This document shows, in pieces, positions 1 to 8,680 of a stretch of DNA of 19,858 bases. The stretch is from a bacterium (lineage in GTDB: Bacteria; Bacillota; Clostridia; Oscillospirales; Acutalibacteraceae). The notes beneath the pieces are model-generated. The model saw only the letters and a list, made by a program, of their open reading frames with translations. It did no database searches and was not told the origin of the DNA. The stretch is taken from the NCBI GenBank assembly GCA_020626545.1, contig JAHKZS010000121.1, positions 1 through 19,858 on the forward strand. The letters are read 5' to 3'. A program made the position numbers and the translations under genes. Within the stretch, counting starts at the first letter, position 1; each line of letters starts with the position of its first letter.

Positions 1-2
1 AG

Positions 3-926
3 AAAATTTTTGATATAAGGCGTGATAATACCCAGGGACTAGAGGTCCTTTCTAAGGTAGTTTTAAGGGAGTTTGACCGCTTAGACGCGCTTAATAATAA
101 CGCTGACGATTTACTTAAACCCATTCCGTCAGGCATCGGTGATCTCGATAGAGTAATTACGGGACTTAACCGTTCCGACCTTATTCTTTTAGCGGCTCGT
201 CCCGGTATGGGTAAAACGAGTTTCGCGTTGAATATCGCGCGTTATGTCGCTTCTACGGCTAAAAAGACTGTCGCGTTTTTCTCGCTCGAAATGACTAAGG
301 AACAGCTCGCGTCCCGACTTATTTCTACCGAAGCGCTTGTGCAGGGTACTAAGCTGAGAACGGGTAAATTATCCGAGGAAGAATGGGTAAAGATTGTTGC
401 GGCGGGAGATGTTTTGTCGAAGTGCGAGTTTTATATGGATGATACTCCCGGAATTACCGTAGCTGAAATTAAGTCTAAGTTAAGAAGACTAAAAGCAATA
501 GATTTAGTTGTAATCGACTACCTCCAGCTTATGACCAGCGGACGCAGGATTGATAATCGTGTTCAGGAAGTTTCGGAAATTACAAGAAACTTAAAAATAC
601 TCGCTAAGGAAATGAATGTCCCCGTAATCTGTCTGTCTCAGCTCAACCGTGCGGCTGAGTCGCGTCAGGACCACCGTCCGATGCTTTCGGATTTACGTGA
701 GTCGGGTTCTATCGAGCAGGACGCGGATATTATCCTTTTCCTATATCGTGACGGATATTACGCTAAGTCGGGTGACGAAGAAAACGAACCCGCCGGTCCC
801 GCGACGGATGAGAATAGCGGAGAGTGTATCGTAGCTAAAAATCGACACGGCGAAACCACTACCGTTAAACTGCATTGGCAGGGCGAGTTTATGCGCTTCA
901 CTTCTGTGGAGAGGAATTATGAGTAA
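3..926 (+). CDS. dnaB: Replicative DNA helicase DnaB, 5'-truncated by the window edge
   Basis: Hexameric 5'-3' helicase that unwinds DNA at the replication fork. The reading frame is open from base 3, giving 307 visible codons of a protein normally about 440-460 residues long, so the N-terminal primase-interaction domain and the start lie outside the window. The RecA-like motor domain is complete. It shows the P-loop ARPGMGKTSFALN (bases about 195-233), FFSLEM after the first strand, the Walker B strand LVVIDYLQLM, the sensor-like CLSQLNR and the C-terminal AKNRHGET segment, where DnaB carries its arginine finger. An ATG at 207 lies inside the P-loop and cannot be the true start. The last 8 bases overlap tilS, which indicates co-transcription and probably translational coupling. 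No internal frameshift is seen. Identification is very secure; only the 5' boundary is unknown. Confidence 0.96.
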   Translation, partial: KIFDIRRDNTQGLEVLSKVVLREFDRLDALNNNADDLLKPIPSGIGDLDRVITGLNRSDLILLAARPGMGKTSFALNIARYVASTAKKTVAFFSLEMTKEQLASRLISTEALVQGTKLRTGKLSEEEWVKIVAAGDVLSKCEFYMDDTPGITVAEIKSKLRRLKAIDLVVIDYLQLMTSGRRIDNRVQEVSEITRNLKILAKEMNVPVICLSQLNRAAESRQDHRPMLSDLRESGSIEQDADIILFLYRDGYYAKSGDEENEPAGPATDENSGECIVAKNRHGETTTVKLHWQGEFMRFTSVERNYE

Positions 927-2223
927 TTTCGTAAACGAAGTCGAGCGGACTATGCTCGGGTATAATATGATTAACCCGGGCGATACGGTAATCGCGGCTC
1001 TGTCGGGAGGCGCGGACTCTGTGTCTTTGCTCTACACTCTTAATTCTCTAAAAGAAAAATATTCATTAAACTTAAAAGCCGCTCATTTAAACCATAATCT
1101 GCGCGGAGCGGAAGCTTTAAGGGACGAAAATTTTGTTCGAAAGTTATGCGATAATCTTGAAATCGAATTTTTTGTTAAAAGCGTCGATATAAAGAAAATC
1201 TCCGAAGCCGAAAAAATCGGAACGGAGCTTGCGGGAAGAAACGAGCGTTATAAATTTTTCGACGAACTTTCCGAAAAATACGGCGCGAAAATCGCTACCG
1301 CCCATAACGCCGACGATAATCTCGAAACCGTTGTTTTTAATTTGATCAGAGGCGCGGGGATAAACGGTATCAGCGGAATTAAACCCGTCAGAAGTAACAT
1401 AATTCGTCCGCTTATTAAACTAAGCCGAAGCGAGATTGAAAACTATATCGAGGAAAATTCGCTCGAGTATGTGACCGACAGCACCAATCTTACCGATGAT
1501 TATACCCGAAATAAAATACGACATTCGCTCGTTCCGATTATGAAAGAGATTAATCCTAATGTGCTTAAGAATGTCACGGATGAAACTGAAATCTTCAGAA
1601 ATATTAATTCTTATTTAGAATTAAAATCTGATGAATATATAAATAACAGCCGTACAGAAAACGGCTATAAAACCGTCGAACTTAAAAATATTCCCGACGA
1701 TATTAAACCGACCGTTATCTACAGGCTGTTAAAGCAAAACGGAATTTTACCCGAGTATAAGCATATTTCGCTGATTTTATCTCTCTTAGATTGCGGCGCG
1801 GTAGATTTAAACGGAAATGTCCGCGCGGTGTCGAAACAGGGGATACTGAGGTTTATTGAAACCGATAAGCACTTTGAGTATAATTCTGATATAGAATTAA
1901 AAATCCCTATGGAGTTTGCTTTTAACGGCAGTAATTATTCCGTAAAAGAAATAAAAAACAGTCCCGAAGCTCTAAAGCTCTCAGTGCTAAATAAACATCC
2001 TGTTTTCAGGACAAGACAGGCGGGGGATAAGTTCACCCTGCCAAAAAGAAAGGTAACTAAATCGCTTAAAAAGCTATTTAATGAGCTTAAAATTCCCGAA
2101 GAAAATCGGGATTCTGTCCTAATTCTCGCAAACGGCAGCGAGGTTTACTGGATAGACGGAATAGGCGCCTCGGAAAACGCCCGAGCCTATAACGAAAGCG
2201 GATTTATTATAGAAAAATTTTAA
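919..2223 (+). CDS. tilS: tRNA(Ile)-lysidine synthase TilS
   Basis: Converts C34 of the CAU-anticodon tRNA-Ile to lysidine with ATP and lysine, so that the tRNA reads AUA and is charged with isoleucine; an essential cytoplasmic enzyme. At 434 residues it has normal family length. The PP-loop SGGADS (residues 29-34) binds ATP. HLNHNLRG (57-63), GRNERY (106-111), HNADDNLET (129-137) and TDSTNLTDDYTRNKIRH (186-202) are conserved blocks of the N-terminal catalytic domain. The C-terminal domain contains FRTRQAGDKF and a basic stretch followed by LKKLFNELKIPEENR, typical of the tRNA-binding TilS C-domain. The ATG sits inside the dnaB stop (ATGAGTAA), with GGAGAGG just upstream as ribosome binding site. 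In many Firmicutes tilS precedes hpt and ftsH, as here; linkage to dnaB is the less usual part. Confidence 0.96.
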   Translation: MSNFVNEVERTMLGYNMINPGDTVIAALSGGADSVSLLYTLNSLKEKYSLNLKAAHLNHNLRGAEALRDENFVRKLCDNLEIEFFVKSVDIKKISEAEKIGTELAGRNERYKFFDELSEKYGAKIATAHNADDNLETVVFNLIRGAGINGISGIKPVRSNIIRPLIKLSRSEIENYIEENSLEYVTDSTNLTDDYTRNKIRHSLVPIMKEINPNVLKNVTDETEIFRNINSYLELKSDEYINNSRTENGYKTVELKNIPDDIKPTVIYRLLKQNGILPEYKHISLILSLLDCGAVDLNGNVRAVSKQGILRFIETDKHFEYNSDIELKIPMEFAFNGSNYSVKEIKNSPEALKLSVLNKHPVFRTRQAGDKFTLPKRKVTKSLKKLFNELKIPEENRDSVLILANGSEVYWIDGIGASENARAYNESGFIIEKF

Positions 2224-2244
2224 GTAATATAAAGGAGTATTGGT

Positions 2245-2781
2245 ATGCATAAGGATTTGGAAAAAATTCTGGTAAGTGAAAGTGAAATCAAGGAAATTGT
2301 AGAGCGTCTGGCTGCTGAAATCGACCGCGATTATCAGGATAAGGATTGGCTTATGGTGGGCGTTCTTAAGGGAAGCGTTCTGTTTATGGCTGACCTTATG
2401 AAAGCTATGAAAAACGACTTTAAAATCGACTTCGTTGTAGTATCTTCCTACGCCGACGGTACCGAAAGCACAGGCCGTGTTAACGTACTCAAGGATATTT
2501 CCCAGTCTATCGTGGGTAAGGATTTACTTATTGTCGAGGATATTATCGACTCGGGCAATACGCTCAGCTTCCTTGTTAAATACTTTATGGCGAAGGGCGC
2601 TAAATCTGTTAAAATGGTAACCCTGTTTGATAAACCAGACAGAAGAAAGGTAGAAGTTCCCGTAGAGTATGTCGGAAAGGTTATCCCCGACGCGTTTATC
2701 GTAGGTTACGGACTCGATTACGCCGAGAAATACCGTACTCTGCCGTATGTCGGAATTTTAAAACCCGAAGTCTATTCTTAA
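2245..2781 (+). CDS. hpt: Hypoxanthine phosphoribosyltransferase
   Basis: Purine salvage enzyme that transfers phosphoribosyl from PRPP to hypoxanthine (and usually guanine) to give IMP or GMP; cytoplasmic. The 178 residues match the short bacterial HPRT form. The PRPP-binding signature LLIVEDIIDSGNTL is at residues 94-107, with the two acidic residues E98-D99. LKGS at 41-44 is the phosphate-binding loop with the expected non-proline peptide, and the flexible loop SSYADGTESTGRV spans 67-79. The C-terminal DAFIVGYGLDYAEKYRTLPYVG (149-170) is the purine-binding hood. It lies 21 nt after tilS, with a strong AAAGGAG site before the ATG, and is followed 46 nt later by ftsH. The tilS-hpt-ftsH order is a classic Firmicutes arrangement. 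Confidence 0.96.
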   Translation: MHKDLEKILVSESEIKEIVERLAAEIDRDYQDKDWLMVGVLKGSVLFMADLMKAMKNDFKIDFVVVSSYADGTESTGRVNVLKDISQSIVGKDLLIVEDIIDSGNTLSFLVKYFMAKGAKSVKMVTLFDKPDRRKVEVPVEYVGKVIPDAFIVGYGLDYAEKYRTLPYVGILKPEVYS

Positions 2782-2811
2782 TAAATCGAAAGATAATTAC
2801 AATACTATATT

Positions 2812-2835
2812 AAGGAGTGAATGAGTATTGGATAA
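2812..2835 (+). promoter_or_regulatory. ftsH ribosome binding site overlapping a four-codon mini-ORF
   Basis: AAGGAG at 2812-2817 precedes an ATG at 2821 that reads only Met-Ser-Ile-Gly before a TAA at 2833-2835. The ftsH frame has a stop at 2822-2824 and no ATG nearby, so ftsH must begin at the TTG at 2828, about 10 nt from the same GGAG. One SD is therefore shared by two start codons in different frames. Whether the mini-ORF is translated is inference. Confidence 0.5.
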
Positions 2836-4753
2836 TAAAAAGAAAACCCGTAATCTGCTCTTTTATATCGGAATACCTATCGTGGTAATACTGCTCGTAA
2901 CTCTGCTTTTTAATTCACAGCAGCAGGGCGAAACAGTCAAAACCTCTACAATGGTTGGTTATTTCGAAAAAGGTCAGGTTAAGGATTACCAGCTTAATTA
3001 CGGCACAGGCGCGATTAAGATTACTCTTAACGACAAGAAGAAAACCGTAGTTACAGGTACTATAGCCGATCCCGAGGAATTCAGAGTTGATATAAAGCCT
3101 TACGTAAGCCGTAATAAAGGTATGACCTACGACTTGGTAAGAAAAACCGACAACTCTTTCCTTATGAATATACTGCCGACTATTATTCTGTTCGTGCTGA
3201 TAATAGCGTTCTGGTTCTTTATTATGCGCCGTATGGGCTCAGCCGGTCTCGGCGGTAAAGAGATGAGTTTCGGCAAGGCTAAAATTAAAAATACCAACGA
3301 CGAAAAACGTAAAACGACGTTTGACGACGTAGCGGGAGCCGACGAGGAAAAAGAGGAGCTCGAGGAAATTGTAGAATTTCTTAAATCTCCCGAAAAATAC
3401 AATACCCTCGGCGCCAGAATCCCTAAGGGCGTACTTCTCGTAGGCCCTCCGGGAACAGGTAAAACCTTGCTCGCGAGAGCTGTCGCGGGTGAGGCGGGAG
3501 TGCCGTTCTTCTCGATTTCGGGTTCCGACTTCGTAGAAATGTTCGTCGGCGTCGGCGCGTCACGTGTGCGTGATTTATTCGATCAGGCTAAGAAGAACTC
3601 TCCCTGTATTGTGTTTATCGACGAAATCGACGCCGTAGGACGTCAGCGAGGCGCGGGTCTCGGCGGCGGCCACGACGAAAGAGAACAGACCTTAAACCAG
3701 CTCCTTGTTGAGATGGACGGCTTCGGAGCTAACGAGGGCGTTATTATGATTGCCGCTACTAACCGTCCCGATATCTTAGACCCCGCGCTTATGCGTCCCG
3801 GTCGATTCGACAGACAGGTTATCGTAAGCTATCCCGACATTAACGGCCGTGAGGCTATCTTAAAGGTTCACGCCCGCAAGAAACCCCTTGCTCCCGATGT
3901 TAAGCTTAGAACTATCGCGAAAACTACCGCCGGCTTTACGGGCGCCGACCTCGAAAACTTACTAAACGAAGCCGCTTTACTCGCCGCGAGAGCGAATAAA
4001 AAGGCTATTACTATGAAAGAAATCGAGGAAGCTACTATTAAGGTAGTAGCGGGCGCGGAGAAAAAGAGCAAGGTTATGAGCGATAAAGAAAAGAAGCTCA
4101 CCGCTTATCACGAAGCGGGCCACGCTATACTTTTCCACGTTTGCGAAACTCAGGATCCTGTCCACGAAATCTCGATTATACCTCGCGGTATGGCGGGCGG
4201 ATATACAATGCCGCTTCCTACAGAGGATAAATCCTATATGTCGAGAAACGAGATGTTCGAGGATATTGTAGTCGCTTTAGGCGGACGTGTAGCCGAAGCG
4301 CTTATTCTCGACGATATATCCACAGGCGCGTCCAACGATATTGAAAAGGCTACCAAAACCGCTCGTAATATGGTTACCAAGTACGGTATGACCGATGAAC
4401 TCGGACCCATAGCTTACGGTCAGCAGAGCGGAGAGGTATTCCTCGGAAAAGATATGGGACACGTTAAGGATTATTCCGAAGAAACCGCGGCTAAGATTGA
4501 TGAACTCGTAATCTCAATCGTAAAGAAAGCCTACGGCGAAGCGGAAAGAATTCTTAAGGAGAATATCGACAAGCTTCACGAAATCGCTAAATATCTTATC
4601 AAGAACGAGAAGATGCACAGCGACGATTTCGAAAAGGTTATGAACGGCACATTCGTTTGGGAAGAAGAAGCCGACGAAGACGCCGAGGATATTGTTGAAG
4701 AAACAGTTGAGGAAACAGTTGAGCAAACCGCTGACGAAACTTCTGAGGATTAA
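2828..4753 (+). CDS. ftsH: ATP-dependent zinc metalloprotease FtsH
   Basis: Membrane-anchored AAA+ protease that extracts and degrades misfolded membrane proteins and short-lived cytoplasmic proteins. At 641 residues it has the standard size. A first transmembrane helix spans about 9-28 and a second about 113-133, with an extracytoplasmic FtsH-ext domain between. The AAA domain has Walker A GPPGTGKT (206-213), Walker B VFIDEID (262-268) and the second region of homology [19 protein letters not shown] (310-328). The peptidase domain has the zinc motif HEAGH (428-432), and the likely third ligand is D504 in TGASND. The C-terminus ends in a strongly acidic Glu/Thr-rich tail of about 30 residues, built partly from near-repeats at DNA level (about 4690-4735). 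The TTG start is forced by an in-frame stop just upstream. It is the last gene of the dnaB-tilS-hpt-ftsH unit and is followed by a terminator. Confidence 0.97.
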   Translation: MDNKKKTRNLLFYIGIPIVVILLVTLLFNSQQQGETVKTSTMVGYFEKGQVKDYQLNYGTGAIKITLNDKKKTVVTGTIADPEEFRVDIKPYVSRNKGMTYDLVRKTDNSFLMNILPTIILFVLIIAFWFFIMRRMGSAGLGGKEMSFGKAKIKNTNDEKRKTTFDDVAGADEEKEELEEIVEFLKSPEKYNTLGARIPKGVLLVGPPGTGKTLLARAVAGEAGVPFFSISGSDFVEMFVGVGASRVRDLFDQAKKNSPCIVFIDEIDAVGRQRGAGLGGGHDEREQTLNQLLVEMDGFGANEGVIMIAATNRPDILDPALMRPGRFDRQVIVSYPDINGREAILKVHARKKPLAPDVKLRTIAKTTAGFTGADLENLLNEAALLAARANKKAITMKEIEEATIKVVAGAEKKSKVMSDKEKKLTAYHEAGHAILFHVCETQDPVHEISIIPRGMAGGYTMPLPTEDKSYMSRNEMFEDIVVALGGRVAEALILDDISTGASNDIEKATKTARNMVTKYGMTDELGPIAYGQQSGEVFLGKDMGHVKDYSEETAAKIDELVISIVKKAYGEAERILKENIDKLHEIAKYLIKNEKMHSDDFEKVMNGTFVWEEEADEDAEDIVEETVEETVEQTADETSED

Positions 4754-4773
4754 TGTTCCGAAAATAAAAAACT

Positions 4774-4809
4774 ACGGTCGGAGAATTACATTATTTTCCG
4801 ACCGTTTTT
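4774..4809 (+). terminator. Intrinsic terminator after ftsH
   Basis: A perfect 9-bp stem (ACGGTCGGA at 4774-4782 pairing with TCCGACCGT at 4797-4805) can extend inward by a G-T and two A-T pairs around an 8-nt loop. It is followed by a T run at 4805-4809. An A-rich stretch precedes it, so it may also work on the opposite strand. Confidence 0.9.
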
Positions 4810-4834
4810 ACGTGTGAAAATATGAAAATACCTC

Positions 4835-4863
4835 TTGAATTTTATCGCACAAACGTTTATAAT
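4835..4863 (+). promoter_or_regulatory. Sigma-A-type promoter of uvrA
   Basis: The -35 TTGAAT (4835-4840, 4 of 6 consensus bases) and a perfect -10 TATAAT (4858-4863) are separated by exactly 17 bp. Transcription would start near 4870, about 23 nt before the uvrA ATG. It lies directly after the ftsH terminator, so uvrA is its own unit. Confidence 0.85.
4846..4859. promoter_or_regulatory. Candidate LexA (SOS) box in the uvrA promoter
   Basis: The 14-mer CGCACAAACGTTTA fits the Firmicutes LexA/DinR consensus CGAACRNRYGTTYG at 8 of the 10 fixed (or Y) outer positions, and at all the degenerate central ones. The mismatches are at position 3 (C for A) and position 14 (A for G). It lies in the spacer and overlaps the first two bases of the -10, where a repressor would block RNA polymerase. 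uvrA is an SOS gene in Bacillus and many other bacteria, which supports the reading. Binding itself is inferred. Confidence 0.55.
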
Positions 4864-4892
4864 GATTCTAATACTGTTAAAGAGGTTTAGAA

Positions 4893-7715
4893 ATGAGTAA
4901 ACAGATAATTGTTAAAGGCGCGCGCCAGCACAATTTAAAAAATATAAACGTAGGTATTCCGAGAGATAAGCTCGTTGTAATTACGGGACTTTCGGGTTCG
5001 GGAAAAAGCTCGCTCGCTTTCGATACTATCTACGCCGAGGGACAAAGGCGTTATGTCGAGAGTCTTAGCTCTTACGCGAGAATGTTTTTAGGTCAGAGCA
5101 ATAAGCCCGATGTAGATGAAATCCAGGGACTTTCGCCCGCAATTTCTATCGACCAGAAAACTACTTCCCATAATCCGCGTTCTACTGTCGGAACCGTTAC
5201 CGAAATCTACGACTATCTCCGTCTTTTATTCGCTAGAATCGGTATTCCGCACTGTCCCGTCTGCGGACGGGAGATTTCCCAGCAGTCAATCGACCAGATT
5301 GTCGACAGCGTTTTATCGCTCGAGGAAGGTACTAAAATTCAGATTATGGCGCCTGTCGTAAAGGGCAGAAAAGGTACTCAGCAAAAGGAGTTCGAAAAGG
5401 CGAGAAAAGCGGGCTTTGTCCGCGTCAGAGCCGACGGCGAGATATACGACCTCTCCGAAGAAATTGAACTCGAAAAAAATAAAAAACACAATATTGATAT
5501 AGTAGTTGACCGTCTTGTCGTAAAGGACGGTATACGCTCGCGTCTTGCGGATTCTCTCGAAACCGCCTCTAAGCTCACGAACGGACTTATTACCGTAAAC
5601 GTTATAGGACAGGAGGATTTAACCTTTTCCCAAAACTACGCCTGTCCCGAACACGGCGTCAGCGTTGACGAGCTTACCCCGAGAATGTTCTCGTTCAACA
5701 ATCCTTTCGGCGCCTGCCCGAAATGTACAGGCTTAGGTGTGTTCCTTAAAGTTGACCCTCAGCTTATTATACCTAACCCCGAGCTCAGTATCGCTCAGGG
5801 CGGACTAAAGGGAAGCGGTTGGGCTATGGAGGGCAACTCTATCGCCGAAATGTACTTCCAGGCGCTCGCTAAAAAGTATAAATTCAGCGTGAATACGCCT
5901 CTCGGAGAATTACCCGAGAAGATAATTAATATACTGCTTTACGGCACTAACGGCGAGGAACTTACCCTTCGCCGAAGAATGCCGTTCGGCGACGAAAGAA
6001 TTATGAAACGTCCATTTGAAGGTATAGTTAATAACCTCGAGCGCCGATTTAAAGAAACCACAAGCGCATGGATTAAGGACGAAATTCAGGGCTATATGGC
6101 TGAAATTCCCTGCGACGAATGCGGCGGAAGAAGGCTGTCTAAGGAGAGTCTTGCCGTTACAGTCGGCGGGCTAAATATCGCCGAGTTCTGTGATATGCAG
6201 GTTGTCGAAGCTCTCGATTTTATAAAAACATCAGAGCTTTCGGAGCGTGACAGATTTATCGGAAAAGCCGTGTTTAAGGAGGTTAAGGAACGCCTTAATT
6301 TCTTAAACAGCGTCGGCTTAGGCTACTTAACGCTGTCGCGCTCGAGCGGAACGCTTTCGGGCGGTGAGAGCCAGCGTATCAGATTAGCTACCCAGATAGG
6401 CTCGTCGCTTATGGGCGTAATGTACGTGCTCGACGAACCGAGTATCGGACTTCACCAGCGCGATAACGAAAAGCTCCTCGGAACTTTAAAGCATCTGCGC
6501 GACGTCGGAAATACTGTTATTGTAGTTGAACACGACGAGGAAACTATGTACGCCGCCGACCATATTATTGACATCGGCCCGGGCGCGGGTATCCACGGCG
6601 GAGAGGTTATCGCCGAGGGTACAGTAGAGGAGATTAAAGCCTGTGAAAATTCTGTTACAGGTCAGTATCTAAGCGGAAAACGCTTTATCCCCGTACCCGA
6701 AAAACGCCGTAAAGGCAACGGCTTATTCCTCGAGGTAAAGGGCGCCGCTCAGAATAACTTAAAGAATATTAACGTAAAATTCCCGCTCGGAAAGTTTATT
6801 TGCGTAACGGGAGTGTCCGGCTCGGGAAAAAGCTCACTCGTCAACGAAATTGTCTATAAAAAGCTCGCGAGCGAACTCAACCGCGCAAAAATCCGCGCGG
6901 GTAAGCATAAGAGCATTAAGGGGCTTGAGAATCTCGATAAGGTAATCAACATAAACCAGAGCCCTATCGGCAGAACTCCCCGAAGTAACCCCGCTACATA
7001 CACGGGCGTGTTTACCGATATACGCGCGCTGTTCTCGACTACTTCCGAGGCTAAAATGCGCGGATATACCCAGAGCCGATTCTCATTCAACGTAAAAGGC
7101 GGCCGCTGCGAAGCCTGTCAGGGCGACGGTATTATCAAGATAGAAATGCACTTTTTACCCGACGTTTATGTGCCGTGCGACGTTTGTAAGGGAAGAAGAT
7201 ATAACCACGAAACCTTAGAGGTTAAGTATAAGGGCAAGTCTATCCACGACGTTTTGGAGATGACCGTCGAGGAGGGTTTAGAGTTCTTTAAATCTATCCC
7301 GAAAATTGAGCGTAAGCTTAGAACTCTCTACGAGGTAGGACTCGGCTATATTAAAATCGGCCAGCCCGCGACTACGCTCTCGGGCGGTGAGGCTCAGCGT
7401 GTTAAGCTTGCGACCGAACTTGCTAAACGAAGCACAGGCCGTACCGTATATATCCTGGACGAGCCGACTACGGGACTTCATATCGCCGACGTACACAGGC
7501 TCAGCGAGGTTCTAAATAAGCTCGTTGACGGCGGAAATACCGTTATCGTTATCGAGCATAATCTCGACCTAATTAAGATTGCCGACCATATTATCGACCT
7601 CGGCCCCGAGGGCGGTAACTACGGCGGAGAAATCGTAGCTCAGGGTACTCCCGAAAAGGTCGCTAAGGTCGAGGGCTCGTACACGGGACAGTATTTGAAG
7701 AAGATATTAAAATAA
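4893..7715 (+). CDS. uvrA: Excinuclease ABC subunit A
   Basis: Damage-recognition ATPase of nucleotide excision repair, acting as a dimer that loads UvrB on DNA lesions. The 940 residues match the family. There are two ABC modules. The first has Walker A GLSGSGKS (32-39), signature LSGGE (488-492) and Walker B VLDEP (512-516). The second has Walker A GVSGSGKS (640-647), signature LSGGE (829-833) and Walker B ILDEP (854-858). Zinc-module cysteines are visible as CPVC (121-124), C251 with C275/C278, C407/C410 and the C-terminal finger C739/C742-C762/C765. The UvrB-binding and insertion domains lie between residues 120 and 400. AGAGG upstream of the ATG is the ribosome binding site. It is flanked by terminators on both sides and has its own promoter; uvrB is not adjacent. 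The promoter carries a LexA-like box, which predicts DNA-damage induction. Confidence 0.98.
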   Translation: MSKQIIVKGARQHNLKNINVGIPRDKLVVITGLSGSGKSSLAFDTIYAEGQRRYVESLSSYARMFLGQSNKPDVDEIQGLSPAISIDQKTTSHNPRSTVGTVTEIYDYLRLLFARIGIPHCPVCGREISQQSIDQIVDSVLSLEEGTKIQIMAPVVKGRKGTQQKEFEKARKAGFVRVRADGEIYDLSEEIELEKNKKHNIDIVVDRLVVKDGIRSRLADSLETASKLTNGLITVNVIGQEDLTFSQNYACPEHGVSVDELTPRMFSFNNPFGACPKCTGLGVFLKVDPQLIIPNPELSIAQGGLKGSGWAMEGNSIAEMYFQALAKKYKFSVNTPLGELPEKIINILLYGTNGEELTLRRRMPFGDERIMKRPFEGIVNNLERRFKETTSAWIKDEIQGYMAEIPCDECGGRRLSKESLAVTVGGLNIAEFCDMQVVEALDFIKTSELSERDRFIGKAVFKEVKERLNFLNSVGLGYLTLSRSSGTLSGGESQRIRLATQIGSSLMGVMYVLDEPSIGLHQRDNEKLLGTLKHLRDVGNTVIVVEHDEETMYAADHIIDIGPGAGIHGGEVIAEGTVEEIKACENSVTGQYLSGKRFIPVPEKRRKGNGLFLEVKGAAQNNLKNINVKFPLGKFICVTGVSGSGKSSLVNEIVYKKLASELNRAKIRAGKHKSIKGLENLDKVININQSPIGRTPRSNPATYTGVFTDIRALFSTTSEAKMRGYTQSRFSFNVKGGRCEACQGDGIIKIEMHFLPDVYVPCDVCKGRRYNHETLEVKYKGKSIHDVLEMTVEEGLEFFKSIPKIERKLRTLYEVGLGYIKIGQPATTLSGGEAQRVKLATELAKRSTGRTVYILDEPTTGLHIADVHRLSEVLNKLVDGGNTVIVIEHNLDLIKIADHIIDLGPEGGNYGGEIVAQGTPEKVAKVEGSYTGQYLKKILK

Positions 7716-7755
7716 TTCGCAATGCGCAATTCGTAATGCGCAATTACAAATAAAT
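7714..7755. repeat. Heptanucleotide tandem repeat array 1 (after uvrA)
   Basis: Six consecutive 7-bp units of the type AATTCGC or AATGCGC, starting on the last two bases of the uvrA stop codon. The first four units are two nearly identical 14-mers differing at one base; the last two decay to AATTACA and AATAAAT. The array lies between the stop codon and the uvrA terminator. The lag-7 periodicity is directly visible; no function is known to me. Confidence 0.75.
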
Positions 7756-7764
7756 CAAAATTTT

Positions 7765-7793
7765 AAGGGATTGCGTTCGCAGTCCCTTTTTTT
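7765..7793 (+). terminator. Intrinsic terminator after uvrA
   Basis: A 10-bp stem (7765-7774 with 7779-7788, one U-G wobble) has a GTTC loop and is followed by seven T residues at 7787-7793. It separates uvrA from the thyX unit. Confidence 0.9.
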
Positions 7794-7805
7794 AGCTTTT
7801 TACTA

Positions 7806-7834
7806 TTGTATTTAACGGCGATTTATGATACAAT
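7806..7834 (+). promoter_or_regulatory. Probable promoter of the thyX unit
   Basis: TTGTAT (7806-7811, 4 of 6) and TACAAT (7829-7834, 5 of 6) have a 17-bp spacer. An overlapping TATGAT lies at 7824-7829. The site follows directly on the uvrA terminator and is the only promoter-like sequence seen in this gap. The start would fall near 7841, about 42 nt before the thyX ATG. Confidence 0.6.
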
Positions 7835-7882
7835 TAAACGGTATAGAATTTTGTAGAATTTTTGAAAAAAGGGGATATTGAT

Positions 7883-8680
7883 ATGAAACCCGTTGTTAAA
7901 CTTTTAGCTTATACTCCCGACGCCGAACAGGTTGTCGCTATGGCAGCGAAACTCTGTTACGCGGCTTCGGATATTGAACATATTAAAGATGGTCTCGACG
8001 AGGAAAGCACTACTCGTTTTATAAAGATGCTCTCCGACCTCGGTCACGGAAGTCCTTTCGAACACGCGACCTTTACCTTCGGTATCGAGGGTATAAGCCG
8101 TGCCTGCTCGCACCAACTCGTGCGCCACAGAATCGCTTCCTATTCTCAGCAGTCGCAGAGATACGTTGACGGCACTAAGTTCGAGTTCGTAACTCCGCCC
8201 GAAATCGAGAAAAACGAAAAGGCTTATAACGCCTACAAAAAGGTAATAGATATGCAGTCCGAAGCGTACAGAGAAATCCGCGACTCGCTCATCGCGGGCT
8301 ATGTACGTGAAGCGGCTCCCGAAATTAGCGGTACCGATGAGGAGATTTGCGAGAGCTTTAAGGCTGAGAATAAAAAGCTTTACAATTCTTTCGTAAAAAA
8401 GGCTAACGAGGACGCGCGTTTTGTTCTGCCGAACGCCTGCACTACAAAAATTATCTGCACATTCAATACACGAAGCCTCGAAAACTTCTTCGCTCACCGC
8501 TGTTGCAACCGAGCTCAGTGGGAAATCCGCGAAGTCGCGGAGCAGATGTTGCTCGAGTGCTTAAAGGTTGCTCCGAATCTGTTTTCTAAATGCGGACCGT
8601 CGTGTCTGTTCGGGCCTTGTCCCGAGGGCAATATGTCCTGCGGAAAAATGAAAGAAATGAGGGAGAAGTATGGCAGGTAA
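7883..8680 (+). CDS. thyX: FAD-dependent thymidylate synthase ThyX
   Basis: Makes dTMP from dUMP using methylene-tetrahydrofolate and reduced flavin, without consuming the folate as reductant; it substitutes for ThyA. The diagnostic RHR-x7-S motif is at residues 81-91 (RHRIASYSQQS). HGSPFEH (55-61) and the FAHRCCNRAQWEIR block near the C-terminal third are also family features. The chosen ATG at 7883 has an AGGGG Shine-Dalgarno 8 nt upstream. An in-frame TTG at 7862 has no such site and would only add seven residues. The protein is then 265 residues, within the family range. It ends in a cysteine-rich tail with four Cys in the last 30 residues (C-x3-C-x4-C-x6-C). Its last 11 bases overlap tmk, the next enzyme towards dTTP. 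Confidence 0.96.
   Translation: MKPVVKLLAYTPDAEQVVAMAAKLCYAASDIEHIKDGLDEESTTRFIKMLSDLGHGSPFEHATFTFGIEGISRACSHQLVRHRIASYSQQSQRYVDGTKFEFVTPPEIEKNEKAYNAYKKVIDMQSEAYREIRDSLIAGYVREAAPEISGTDEEICESFKAENKKLYNSFVKKANEDARFVLPNACTTKIICTFNTRSLENFFAHRCCNRAQWEIREVAEQMLLECLKVAPNLFSKCGPSCLFGPCPEGNMSCGKMKEMREKYGR

Noticed and set aside
2782..2827. Separate promoter for ftsH in the hpt-ftsH gap
   Set aside because: AT-rich words such as AATACTATATT occur, but no -35 at proper spacing is seen and the gap is only 46 nt.
4690..4740. Microsatellite-like phase-variable repeat at the end of ftsH
   Set aside because: The GAA/GTT near-repeats encode an acidic tail and are imperfect. Such tails are common in FtsH and low in complexity, so slippage is not specially supported.
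7714..7755. CRISPR-like or REP-type element
   Set aside because: Units are 7 bp, directly tandem without spacers, and do not form one conserved long palindrome; no cas genes are present.
7862..7882. TTG start seven codons upstream for thyX
   Set aside because: No Shine-Dalgarno lies before it, while AGGGG is well placed for the ATG at 7883.
7904..8497. Long minus-strand open frame (197 codons) opposite thyX
   Set aside because: It lies entirely inside thyX, has no recognisable motif or ribosome binding site, and open antisense frames are common in this codon usage. The same applies to the minus-strand frames opposite the U32 gene (14154-14663), alaS (15116-15664 and 16199-16699) and the LRR gene.
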